This document shows positions 13,000-23,800 of a DNA stretch of 64,000 nt, in pieces. Below the pieces are notes generated by a model that was not told where the DNA came from, ran no database searches, and was given only the letters and a program-made list of their open reading frames with translations. The stretch is from Capniomyces stellatus (lineage: Eukaryota > Kickxellomycota > Harpellomycetes > Harpellales > Legeriomycetaceae). The DNA lies in contig LUVW01000011.1 of the NCBI GenBank assembly GCA_001661515.1, positions 182,833 to 246,832 on the forward strand, read 5' to 3'. Numbering within the stretch: position 1 is the stretch's first letter; every line of letters begins with the position of its first letter. Position numbers and translations under genes: made by a program.

Positions 13000-15900
13000 T
13001 ATTCTTAGTTTTGTATTTTGTTTTATTTAATTACTGTTTTATTATGCTTTATTTTATTTTGATATAAAACAGAACAAGATAGAAAAAGGATTTTTGGATT
13101 ATTATAAATATGAATACTTTCAAAGTCTTGTCCAACTAATTAATTTAGTAAACTAATAAGTTAGTAGTTAATGCTTGGAATGGAATAGAAGATAATTTCA
13201 CCGAAATATTTTATATTTGTAGCGACCTGTTTGAATTTAAAAATAGCCAGGCTTTCTTTCAGCATAAAAAAGCAAATAGTCTTACAATAAAAACAAATAA
13301 ACAAACAAAAGTACAGCAAAATAGCCTTTTAATTGTAGCGCAGCGGTTATTGGTTGTTGATTAATTACCACTATATCACCCTACTTTGTTTCTTCCTTTC
13401 ATCTTTTTTCGCTATTTTACTTTTACTTTTACTTTTACTTTATTTTTTATTTTATTTTGCTTTATTTTCTAATTTCTACTTTTTTATTTTTTTATTTCTC
13501 TATTATCCTAGTCGTTTTCTTTCTTCCATACTGCTAAGGTGTCCGTTGTTTATTTGTCTTTTTTGTTTATCCCCTGCCTTTGCTTTTTCTCTTGGTTTTT
13601 TTTCTCTTTCTTTTTCAAGCTCTCGATTGTTCTTTTGGCTAAGCTAATTAAATGCGCTATTGTTTAATTAATTGGATTTTATTCAGTAGAGTTTCTTGCC
13701 TTTAAAATAAGAAAAATTGAAACTATATGGCTGGATTTAAAGACAAGCTCCTAATCCATTACCATTGGCCCAGTAAAAACGGCATCAGTTTAAAATAAAA
13801 TACACTTTTTAAACAGTAGAAGGAGGGGGGGTATTATTATAAACATGAAAGGGTGTGGGGTTAGCATATATGATATTATTTATGACAAATTGGGGGTGAA
13901 ATAAATACGTGGAAAGGCAAAAGTACACTAATTAGGTCGATTTAGATAAGTAACACTTTCTATTGTCTTTTCTCTAAACGTCAATATTGTGTACATTATT
14001 AAAGTGTCTAGTTGATCCAATGGCATTGTTTTGTTTGTTTTTGGTAAATCTTTTTACCTGCACTTTTATTATTTTCGTAGTTTTACTGCTCAATTGTTGG
14101 ATAGTGTCTACTTGGAATAAATAAATAGAACTCCCCAGTAGTTTCCAGCAAGTTTATCAGAGAAAGCAAAAGACTTGTTTGGTTTTATGGCATTCCTATT
14201 CTGAGATTGGAGATTAGAAAATAAAGTTGAATTATAAATCGTTGCAAGCGTGATTTGGTTCAGTGATATAATTTGTCCTTATGAAGAAACTTCATTTGTG
14301 TTTTTGACTTTGGTTTAACTATTTATAATGCTGATGTGCTGAATGATTTGGACTCTTTGTATGCAGAAATAGACTTTATATAATCCATTACCCCATCCAT
14401 AAATAACACGAGCGTATTTCGTTGTCAGCATACCTGTCATCTATCTCTCCTGGTCATCTCAACACGCCTTCCAGCTAGCTGCGGACTTTTAGGCTTATTC
14501 GTCGACACTAACCCTATTACTTTCGTAGGCAAATTGTCCCAGCTAGTTCAGTTTGATGATGCTGATTAGTTTATCCGAGTGCATTTTTGCTGCAAATAAT
14601 CCCAGCCTGCTTTTGCCCATTTAAAAGTCAATGCCAGAATAAAGTTGTCAGCGTTGCCTTCACCTGTTTAAATATGCTTAATTAAAAAATGGTTGAAAAA
14701 AAAATATTGAAAAAAATAAAGACAACAACACGTCTACTGCAAATTAATCTATTGTTAATTACACTAGACACAATCTAAATTTTGGCGGTGTTGGCTTTGA
14801 TGATCAACTTGCACAAATACTTGATACAGCCTACATTTACTTTTGTGTTTATCTTGTTTAAACTGAGCATTTCGTTTAATGTGTGTCATTAACTTGTAGT
14901 CCTATCAGAAAAAAAGCAATATGCCGGGTATTCATTTTTATTTTGCAAAATTTTCTTATATTAAAAATAACATCTTTTTTTTCTTTTCTTTTTTACTATT
15001 TTGAGTTGATGATGATTTGAACTGAAGATGCAGTAATGAAAAAGAAAAAAAAATGTTTATTATAGCAAATAACACCTGAAGTCAATTGCAAAATCCACAA
15101 CTGTTTATTGTGTGGATCTCAGGTAAACCGAGACAAGTTGTTAATAATGAAGTTAAAGCTAGAGTTTGGAAGAGCGCAAGGTAAACTGCAAAGTTGAAAT
15201 AAGTAGTCTAAAAATAACAGAGTTAGGTAATGTGTTCTTAATTTAACCCATTAAAGGTATATATTTTTGGTTTACAGTCAATATTTGCACTAATCACACT
15301 TAAAACGGCTCTTAATGTAATGTAAAAAAGAAACAAAAAAAACATTATAATTTTCTTCCTCTTCCTTTTACTCTTCCTCTTGATTAGATAAAGAAACCAG
15401 TCTGATATTTGACCATTTAGTGGCGTTTAACGTATGTGGATGATTGGATTTTTTTTTAAAAAAAATACAGTAAAATATAGTGTTCTGAACGCATTTTATT
15501 GCTTAAAGAAAAAAAAACCAAAATGTTTAGGTTACCTTAGTTGAGAAACATGAAAAACCAATACTTTGTTTAGAAAAAAGCTATTTTTGTAAAATTAAAA
15601 AAAAATCATTGAGTTTTTTGTAAAGCATTTAAAAGCAAACGGAGTTGAAATTTACTAGCAATAAACAATAGCGGAAAAGTAAAATATAATCGGGACAATA
15701 ATCAATGTGCAAATTGAGGCGAATGAAAAACATACATTGCTGTTACTAACTGTACTCTTTTTAAGAGAGTTTGTCTACCAAGTACCAATTGGGAGTTGAA
15801 TTAAATTAAAATTCAAGTAAAAAAAAACAGAAATATTTTGACCCAATAGCTTGTTCACATCTGTAAGAAAAGCATCGAACTAAAAAATAAACAATGGAAA

Positions 15901-17105
15901 AGTGATTTTGCGATTTGATACGGGAAAAAAAGATAAAGATAAATCCAAAGCAAAAAAAGTTGGTAGTCAACAAATAGAGTGTCAGCTTTTGATAGTGATA
16001 AGTATCAATTTGAATAACAGATAAACAAGGCTGGTGATGAAGAGACAGCATCGATAGCAATAACTGCAACGGTGGTGTATGGTGGATTGAAAGAAAGAAA
16101 ATGCATCATCAAGAGTATTTAAAATTGGAGATAGGGTGAATTTGAAGAACTTGATGAGTCCAAACTCCCAGGGAAGCTAGACACAAGATGCATTAGGAAT
16201 CGCTTTAAAGCTGGATAAAGAGGAACGAAAATACTAGAATAAAAAGATGCCATCACTATGATTTAATTTGATTTGATCTGGTTTGATTTGGTCTGATTTG
16301 ATTTGGTCTTTGATTTGGTCTGATTTGATTTGGTCTGATTTGATTTGGTTTGATTTGATTTGGTTTGGTTTGATTCAAGTTATTTCCAGTTTTGATTTGG
16401 GTTGATTAGATTTATTTTTGATTCAAAGAGTTGTTGTATATTACACATGCTTTTATTTATTTCTCAGATTGAATTAGATAAACAAATGCACCCAATAAAG
16501 ATTAGTGGGTGTAGCAGGAAATTCCGGCGGTGACCAAGTTGCTTAGGTGGTCAAAAAAAAATGGCGACTCTGTAACGACCAAAGGTTTTAGCAATAAACA
16601 CAAGTCCATTTAAAACTTTGCAGGAAATGTTGAAATGTAGTGATTAAAAACGAATCGAATTGAGAGTCAAACTAAAAAACAAGAATAAATGTTTTTACTA
16701 TTATTATTATGAGAATAAATGTTTAAAAAAATAAAAACAGACATAAACAAGAATAAAAGTACTTGATGGATTAAAATCATCAATTAAAATGACTAGCAAC
16801 AGTAAAAAAAAAGAATGTTTATCTACGTGATAAAAATGAGGGGAAAAAACGGTTGAATGTGATCACTAGGTGGAAAGTGGCAAATGTTGGAGAAACTCAC
16901 ACTGTCAAGTACAAAGAGAAAAAAGAAAGCTAGTGTTAAAAGTTGGTGAACAAGTTTGTATTAAACCTATCAATGCTGAAGGCTGCTGGTGATAGAGAAT
17001 AATGGCGGTCAACATCACAATGAACAAAAGTGCGTCGAGTAGAATGGAGCCCAGTGGTTGTTGATGTCATGAACTATAAAAGCTCAAGTGACAAACGCTG
17101 AAGAG
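13000..17105. other. Gene-poor 4.1 kb interval
   Basis: Between the 14-3-3 start and the RAD9 3' end. A pyrimidine-rich tract (about 13380-13640) creates a 97-codon open frame of Leu/Phe/Ser that looks like composition, not a gene. Poly-A and poly-T runs are frequent (for example 14695-14720, 15460-15475). A minisatellite-like tract occupies about 16255-16380. I found no domain, tRNA or splice-consistent exon chain. Long leader introns or noncoding RNAs cannot be excluded. Confidence 0.4.
16255..16380. repeat. TTTGATTTGGTCTGA-type minisatellite
   Basis: Imperfect direct repeats built from TTTGATTTGG and TTTGATTTGA units, alternating with GTCTGA, over about 125 bases. The units are degenerate and vary in length, so this looks like slippage-derived satellite DNA. 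It has no spacers of the kind needed for a CRISPR array. Confidence 0.75.
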
Positions 17106-20100
17106 TCAAAACAATGACTTGGACTATTAAAACCAAATGTAAAGCAAACCCAAGGTGTTGTAAATTAAAGCGTGATGCTGGCAAAATAACGTTATGTCAA
17201 TCAAAAATGAAGCGCAATTCATAACTGAAGTTGTAGCAATATATATTTTCTCAAAGAAACGTTTACCCTTTTAGAGCTAGGTGGAGTAGCTGCCAATTCA
17301 GCATCATCATCGTTGTCCATATCTGCATTATCATTATTTGTGTTTTTGCTCTTGTGCTTGCTTTTGTGGTTGTGATTTCTAGCCTCACCAAAGCTCCTGA
17401 TATTATTGTCAGAGTCAAAGTCAGACTCGGAATTCGAGTTGGAGTCCGAGTCGCTATTTAGTTGAACAACAGATATATCAACCCTCGACTCCCTGTTATT
17501 ATTATTATTGTTATTGTTGTTGTTATTGTTATTGTTATTGTTATTGGATTGACCAATAGGATCTTCTAACCCTGGCCAAAACCAGAAATCGTTGTTTTTG
17601 GCATTGCTAGGAATGCTGGTACTGGTCAGTTTTTTTGGGTTGTTCGCATTGGTTAGATTCTTTGTGGTATTGGCGTTGGCAAGGTTCTCGGGTTTGTTTG
17701 AAAGTGGGATTTCACTTTTGACAAGATCAGAAGCAATGTTGACAGGTTGCAAATCATCTTTGTTGTCGCTGTTTATATCCAACTTTGTAACTTTCTATTT
17801 ACCCATACATAAAGTCCAACATTAAACAACAGTAATACAATTTTTTTTTAAAAAGAAAAAGTATAGCAGTGCAAGTCCAAAAAATCGATAATAGCTGGAC
17901 TTGGTTCAATGATAATGGTGATAAACAGGTGTCAACGAATTAGTAAACTATTCCTGAGAACTTACTTTAACAAGAGATCTGTTTAGGTCGTTGTTGTTGG
18001 GGCTGATGCTGTCATTGTTTATTGTTATTGACGTGTCTTCGGGTTGATTGTTGTTGGGGTTATTGCCAACAAAGGAGCTCTGCACAGCTGATAAGGGCGT
18101 TCTTAAGAAAGAGTCGTTGGTTCCAAGTTCAGTGTTAGGTTCACGGTTTAGCTGGTTATTGTTTAAGGAATTTTGTGACCAGTTGTTTTCATTCTCAATC
18201 TCATGTTCATTCTCGTGTTCGTGTTCAAGTGGATTTCCACCGTTATTGTTGATGGCAGCTCGATTGTTGGCTTCAAGCAACTCTAAATTGCGATGTTGTT
18301 TGGTTTGCTGAGATACTCCTGTCATACTTTCGGTATCGCTTGAAATAGTTAGATGGGAAACAGAATGCATGGAATTAACCGAGTTTTGGGACCTTAAATC
18401 ATTCTCATCTATATTCAAGCTATTACCCTTGGTGAAATCAAACTGTGCTGGTTGGCTTTGGGACAGAAGTTTGGGCACCATTCTAAATCCCGAGCCAAGA
18501 ATCCGCTTCGAAGATTGTGGTGTTTTAGGATCCAAGCTGTTGTTATCATCAACAGTATCGTTTCTTGCGTTGTTAACAATGTCATCATTTCTATCGTTGC
18601 TGTTGTTGTTGTTTTCATTGTTTTTGTTGGCATGCGTTTTTACTGGCTTGCTTCGGGGAGTCAAAAACTCGTGATCATTGGCCTGATTTCCACTGTTGCT
18701 ATTATTGTTGCTGTTTTCTCTGACTTTGGAACTGGTCTTGCTTTTGACACTTGAATACGAGTTGGAAAGAATCTGCGAGAACTGCTGGGACTGTTGGTAG
18801 GAAAAGTCAGACACTGTAGCTAAAACAAACTCTGCGCTAACACCATCCAAGTTTCCCTCCACCAAAGAGTTGGAGTTTGTGTTAAAGTTGGTGTTGGTGT
18901 TGGTGTTTGATTGAAAGTTCCGCTTTCTTGGCACTACATTTCCATATATTTCGTTTGATACCGAAAACAAGATTGGTTCGCCGCCAGAGTCAAAAAAGGC
19001 TTGTAAGGGCAGCCCTGTTGACTCGGCATATTGAAGAATGGCCTTAAACTCGCGAAGCCCAAATGTAAGCTCGTGTACCTGCGATGGTGAAAATGACGAT
19101 GCTGTCGATAGCGACTGCTGCGATTTGTTAAACTCGTCGTCTTCGTTGTTCATTGACAGCTCAAAAACATCAAATTCCTCCGAGTCCATCACCAGCTCGG
19201 TCTGCATACTCCTCGTCGCATCCCCAGCTAACCGATAGTATTTAGATAGCACACAACATCCCTCATTTTCTTTAGTTTGTATCCAGTCTTATAATTTGAT
19301 TCCTTTAATATAGGCTGAGTTTCTTTTTTTACCAAAAGAAATAAATACATTTTATATTTGGTCTGTTTACTCACCTATGATCCCTGTCGACCCAGACTTG
19401 CCTTTGCCAGCCCCTGGACTCAAACTACTGCTTGCCCAGCTACGCACAAGGACGTGTTTTTCTGTCAATAGCAGCGATATCTCATCCAACATCCTGGGAA
19501 AATGCCCAATTGTGTCCTTGAACAGCTTCGCTTCAATAACAAACTTGTTCATGCAGTTTGACTTGTCGTACACAGCATGCAAGGTGTCTGTAGACTCGTA
19601 AAACATTTTATAAGTCTTTACAACCCCTGCCTTCTGCTGTATTTGAACTATCAACCTACACTCTCCCGTCAAGTCCCCATCATCCACTTCATCGCCCATT
19701 TGCCCATCAAGTGCCCCATTCACCGCTGTCTTGTTTCTTCCTGTTTCTTCTATCTTGACTATACACTTTTCAATCGACTTGTTTGTCGGCACTCCTGAAC
19801 TCGACGAGTTTGAACCTGCGTTAGCTGACGACCCTCTAACCTTAAACACACCTATCAATTTCTATTTTCATTTATTTATAATAATAGCTCAGAAATATCC
19901 GGAATATACCCTCCCATTCAACAATAAAAAAAAGGAGAGAAAAAGACACTAATAGAACGAATAAAAATATCTATGTTTATAAAAGATTCGGCTTACTTTG
20001 CACGACACTTTAAACCTCAACGCTGGTTCTTTGCCCCGTTTGGCAAAAGGCGATACATAGTAAGTGTCAAAAAACCAACTTGCAAAACTTATCGAGCTAT

Positions 20101-20498
20101 AGCCACTTCTCGACGAGTTGACTCCAATCAGTTCCAGCTATTTATTTTTTAACCAAAACCAAATCCCTCTTATTAACCTAACGCTTTCAAATAACAATAA
20201 TACCCGTCAAAAAAAAACGTAGAATAGATCGTGTTTGCCATTACCTTGTCGTCCTTGGCTTCGAAAAATACATCTTCGCTAAATTTACTCAGGCAGATCA
20301 ACGCCTTTGAGAAGGCTAAAGGCGGTTACAAAATAAAAGCAGGATTATTAAATCGTCACTTTCAACTTTTGAAATCACACTTTAAACATCTCAATAACGT
20401 TTTCTAGCTCCATAACTTGACAGGTAAATGTAATAATATTTCTTTTCGGTTTATACAAACTTACGCTTGATCGAATTCGCTGGAATCTGGAACTCCAT
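17106..20498 (-). CDS. RAD9: Rad9 subunit of the 9-1-1 checkpoint clamp
   Basis: PCNA-like subunit of the Rad9-Rad1-Hus1 clamp that loads at DNA damage and activates ATR-family signalling in the nucleus (budding-yeast Ddc1). Exons on the minus strand: 20465-20498, 20245-20315, 19997-20137, 19375-19861, 17966-19227, then 17267-17794 and a proposed last exon 17106-17123. All junctions preserve frame. The start reads MEFQIPANSIKPFSKALICL, aligning with Rad9 N-termini. Then follow NSSRSGYSSISFASWFFD, GVFKVRGSS with IEKCIVKI, and GLREFKAILQYAES, the second-lobe landmark. The C-terminal about 400 residues are an Asn/Ser-rich disordered tail with a long poly-Asn run, as expected for the phosphorylated tail. 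Without the last intron the frame stops at 17219. The spliced end, SKRSKSLF, resembles the RSLFF motif of human RAD9. Length about 846-856 residues. Confidence 0.87.
17490..17546 (-). repeat. Asn-codon trinucleotide/hexanucleotide repeat in RAD9 tail
   Basis: On the coding strand this is a run of AAT and AAC codons encoding about 18 consecutive Asn residues within the Rad9 C-terminal tail. Mixed codon use shows it is not one perfect trinucleotide tract. Such tracts are length-variable by slippage. Confidence 0.8.
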
Positions 20499-21218
20499 TT
20501 ACTTGAGGCTAAATTAGATTGTTGCTCTGAATATTGGTGTTGTTTTTGGTTGGTAGTATATTCACAGCACAAAATATTAGTCGGTACTGCCTTTGTTCCT
20601 GTACTTTTATATTGCAAGTTATGATTCCAAAAGTTTGAATTGCGATTGCATGAGCAAGTTGATGGATTTTGCCTTTTATTTCCTCCTCTGCTTTTTTTTT
20701 CCTCTTTTTATTCCTCGACAATCGTATCGCCTTATTGCTCAGATGACACTGATTGTTGTTTTGGATCATTGGTGTATAAACCAATAATACTGAATGAAGA
20801 TGCGTTCGCAGCCCAAAACAAAAAATATCAGCACATTTTTATACCAATAATAATCAATAAAATGCTTTTTTTTATACGTGTTTTTAACTGGCGTCTATAG
20901 GTTTCATGGCTACAATTGGTGCTGAATAGCGCCATTAAACTTTATTAAACACCAAGTGAAGATTCACAATAGCGGTCTCTTGAGTGTTTTACTTGAGCCG
21001 AATTATAAAGCTGTAATAAATGTTGGGATTAGTTTTTCTTTTATTGAAATTCATCAATGCAAACGTTAGTAAATGTGAAAAGTTGCGAATGTTACTATAG
21101 TAAAATAGTATCCGTTAGTTAGAGTTAACCCGCCTTTGGCTTAAAAGTTTGAACTAACCAAAAAAATACCTGGATCAATCAAGTTTCGAATCAAATCAAC
21201 ACAATAAAGCAGTACATG
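20499..21218. other. Divergent intergenic region upstream of RAD9
   Basis: Separates RAD9 (-) from the unrecognised gene on the plus strand. It contains a T-rich stretch near 20680-20720 and no recognisable gene. The 5' exon(s) of the downstream gene may lie within it, because that gene lacks a convincing start codon. Confidence 0.35.
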
Positions 21219-21393
21219 TGAGTATTTTATGAAACGCTCACCAAGTTGGTGGATGTATATGGCTGGCCAAGTATTAAGCAAAGGCTGCTAAAAATGCATG
21301 TTGTGCTGGATCCGAACAGACGGGCGACATTTGCCAATACAAACATTTCAGAAAATATGTTGCTTGGTATTGTTATTAGAAGAATAATTGCAG

Positions 21394-21932
21394 GAAGGTC
21401 TGGCAGCATATTCTCTGAATTTGAGTGCGGTGCAGTGGATACAGTACGGCTCTGTTTATCAAGTAGTTATGGGGTTTTTGGTTTTTAGTCAATTACGTCT
21501 GCTATACGACCGGACAATGAGTAGTTTCTACACAGGCAGTTTGACGTTTAGATCTGACCAGGGGTACAAGGCAGCAATTGATGATGAGCTTATACGTGGG
21601 TTTGTGGACCTTAATGCTTTGGATATTTATTTCCCACATCAAGCATCAGTGTGCCATCCTGAGGTAGTTGAACAGATCAGAAACAAAAGGCTTTCGGGAA
21701 ATAACGTTTATGGAGTGGTGGTGCTTTGTGTTATCTATATTGCAGCACTTTGGATGGGTATGTAACTTTTGAATAGGATCGTGGAGTTTGAGTATAATTT
21801 CATCGTTTATGCCAAATATATGCGCACAATATAACCCGAGCTGTGTATGCAGAACTAAGCGAGCTACTGGCGAACCGCGAGCTGAGCAAAAATAAAATAA
21901 GCAATATGAAGCTGGTAGTATATTTTGTTTAA
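21394..21932 (+). CDS. Unrecognised protein, probable membrane protein, 5' end unresolved
   Basis: I do not recognise this gene. Two exons are supported: 21394-21757 and 21853-21932. The first follows an acceptor (TTGCAG) and ends at a strong donor (GTATGT). The two join in frame across a 95-nt intron ending TATGCAG, and the frame then stops at TAA. The product has a hydrophobic segment near its start (about residues 15-35: YGSVYQVVMGFLVFSQL), then RLLYDRTMSSFYTGSLTFRS, a hydrophilic loop with a conserved-looking PHQASVCHPEVVEQIRNKRL, and a second hydrophobic segment (VYGVVVLCVIYIAALWM). A short charged tail follows. This suggests two membrane spans around a loop. Another frame at 21221-21390 is open and protein-like (GWPSIKQRLLKMH, DPNRRATF), but no splice joins it sensibly. 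The start codon was not found. Confidence 0.5.
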
Positions 21933-22818
21933 GCAAAAAAAAATACCAGAATACGGGGGTTTTTCGACAGTCTTATGGATCACAAGTAGCTTGGACAATT
22001 ATTGAGGACAACAATTAAGCGTTGAGGACGGTGTGTAAAAGAAGGGAAATATAGCTGGTGCAATTTTTTATTTTTTTGATAAAGAACGGTGCCAAACTAT
22101 ATTTACTATTTGATGAATGCGTCAATGTTGCCAAAAATCATGGTAATAAGGACTTGGTTGAACTTTAAGTTGACAGCCAGGACTGATTATAAACTTGGAC
22201 TGGTATATTTCTTTATTAATTTAGAGTTTGCTAGTTGTCAACTTGATTTTATTTAGCTTTATACTTTTTAGTTTGGACCAAATTATACTAGAGTTAAAAG
22301 GACGAGGGATTTGAATTGACTGACCATGAACTTGGTTTGAGGTTTAAATTGGTAAAATGTGGGAATAATGAGTAAAACCAAATTGTTTGTTTTAAATGAT
22401 ATTGTTAACGAAAACATTTGAAAGAGTTCGAGTTAAATAAACAACTAATTGTTTTGAAACCAGAGTTTTTCTTTTCAACAAGTGGAAAAAAAAAAGAAAA
22501 GAGAAAAAAGAAAAAAAAGAGAGTAAGGAAAAACTTAATTGTAATACTAGTAGGAAAAAACAGTAGAGTCGATAGTTAAATTGGACTTGAATCCGTTGAG
22601 CTCAACCTTATAAAGACATCAAGGTACAACAAATCCGATAATTGGTAAAAAAAAAAAAACCCCCGAGAGCAGTAAAGAAAGGAAAAGGAAAAAAAAAATA
22701 GAAGAAAAGAAGGCGGAACAAGATGGCAAGTATAGTTAAAACTAGACTGGAAATGGCGAATTGAGTTTGAAAAGTAGTGTTTTAATCTGTGGTATATATA
22801 CTGTTATGAAACTTGTAG
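21933..22818. other. Intergenic or leader region upstream of VPS29
   Basis: AT-rich and A-run-rich (22490-22560, 22648-22700). The initiator exon of VPS29 must lie here. One candidate is ATG at 22140-22142, directly followed by GTAATA, which would splice to give the canonical MLVLV start. No other gene was seen. Confidence 0.4.
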
Positions 22819-23556
22819 TTGGTGCTGGTTATTGGAGATTTGCATATTCCACAAAGGGCAACGGATTTGCCCTCGAAATTCCGAAAGTTACTGGCAAGTA
22901 ATAGTAGTAGTAGAAAAACATACTGGTGATGGCAAAAAGAGTAGATGAAATAACAGGAGGGAGGTGTAAATGTATGTTCTATGTTGTAGATTCCGGGAAA
23001 GATACAAAAGATAATATGTACAGGAAATACGTGTGACAGTGCATCGTACCAGTACCTGAGGGCGATATGTTCGGATATAGAGATAGTGACGGGGGATTGT
23101 GATTTGCCGCAGCAAAAGAGCGGAATGGGATCTGAAACGAGTGGGGCAAGCGCGAGTGTGGACCAGAGTCCGATAGCAAAGCTGATAGAGTCAAACAATA
23201 ATGGGAGTATTGAGTCAAAGATAATAGAGATTGAGGGGTTGAAGATAGGATTGATTCATGGTCATCAATTGGTTCCGTCAACCGGGGACATTGATACGCT
23301 GGTGAATTGTGCGCAGTTTATGGGGGTTGATGTGTTTGTTAGTGGGAACACACATCGGTTTGAGGCGTTTGAGGAGAACGGGATGTTTTTTGTTAACCCA
23401 GGAAGTGCAACAGGGGCGTTTTGCAGCTATGAGGCCAACCCAGTTCCTTCGTTTGTGCTTATGGATGTACAGGCTGAAGGAAAGATTTTGGCGTATGTGT
23501 ATCAGTTGGTGGATAATGAGGTTCGGATTGACCGGATCGAGTATCAAAAGAAATAA
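22819..23556 (+). CDS. VPS29: Vps29 retromer subunit, 5' mini-exon not resolved
   Basis: Metallophosphoesterase-fold scaffold of the retromer (with Vps26 and Vps35), which recycles cargo from endosomes to the Golgi. Exons 22819-22893 and 22990-23556 join in frame across a 96-nt intron whose donor is GCAAGT rather than GT. Exon 2 begins LVLVIGDLHIPQRATDLPSK right after a TAG acceptor, so the Met must come from an upstream exon. The second exon starts IPGKIQKIICTGNTC. Then come TGDCD, IGLIHGHQLVPSTGDID, SGNTHRFEAFEENG, NPGSATGAF and PSFVLMDVQ. These are the metal-site-like loops of the family. SGNTH replaces the usual SGHTH, in keeping with a scaffold rather than an enzyme. An insertion of about 30 residues, Ser/Gly/Asn-rich, lies after TGDCD, as also seen in yeast Vps29. 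Confidence 0.9.
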
Positions 23557-23800
23557 ATAAAAAAAAACCAATAGACACTTGCAAAAGAAAAAATATATAT
23601 TATAAAGAAAAAAAAGGGGGGGGGGTTGTATTTTTTTTTGTTTTTTTTGCCTTGTTTCTAGTATAATTTGTTAGCTTATTGAATTTAGCATTTCTTTAAT
23701 GGAGAGAGAAAAAGGAATTTTATATATAAATAAAGAATTAGTTTGATGATATTAGTAATATAAAAAGAAAGAACAAGATGAAATAAAGAAAGAAAGGATA

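Noticed and set aside
13354..13647. 97-codon open frame rich in Leu/Phe/Ser
   Set aside because: It lies wholly in a pyrimidine-rich tract with TTTTAC repeats; composition alone produces it, and there is no domain or supporting neighbour exon.
16255..16380. CRISPR-like array
   Set aside because: Units are contiguous and degenerate with no unique spacers, and the genome is eukaryotic.
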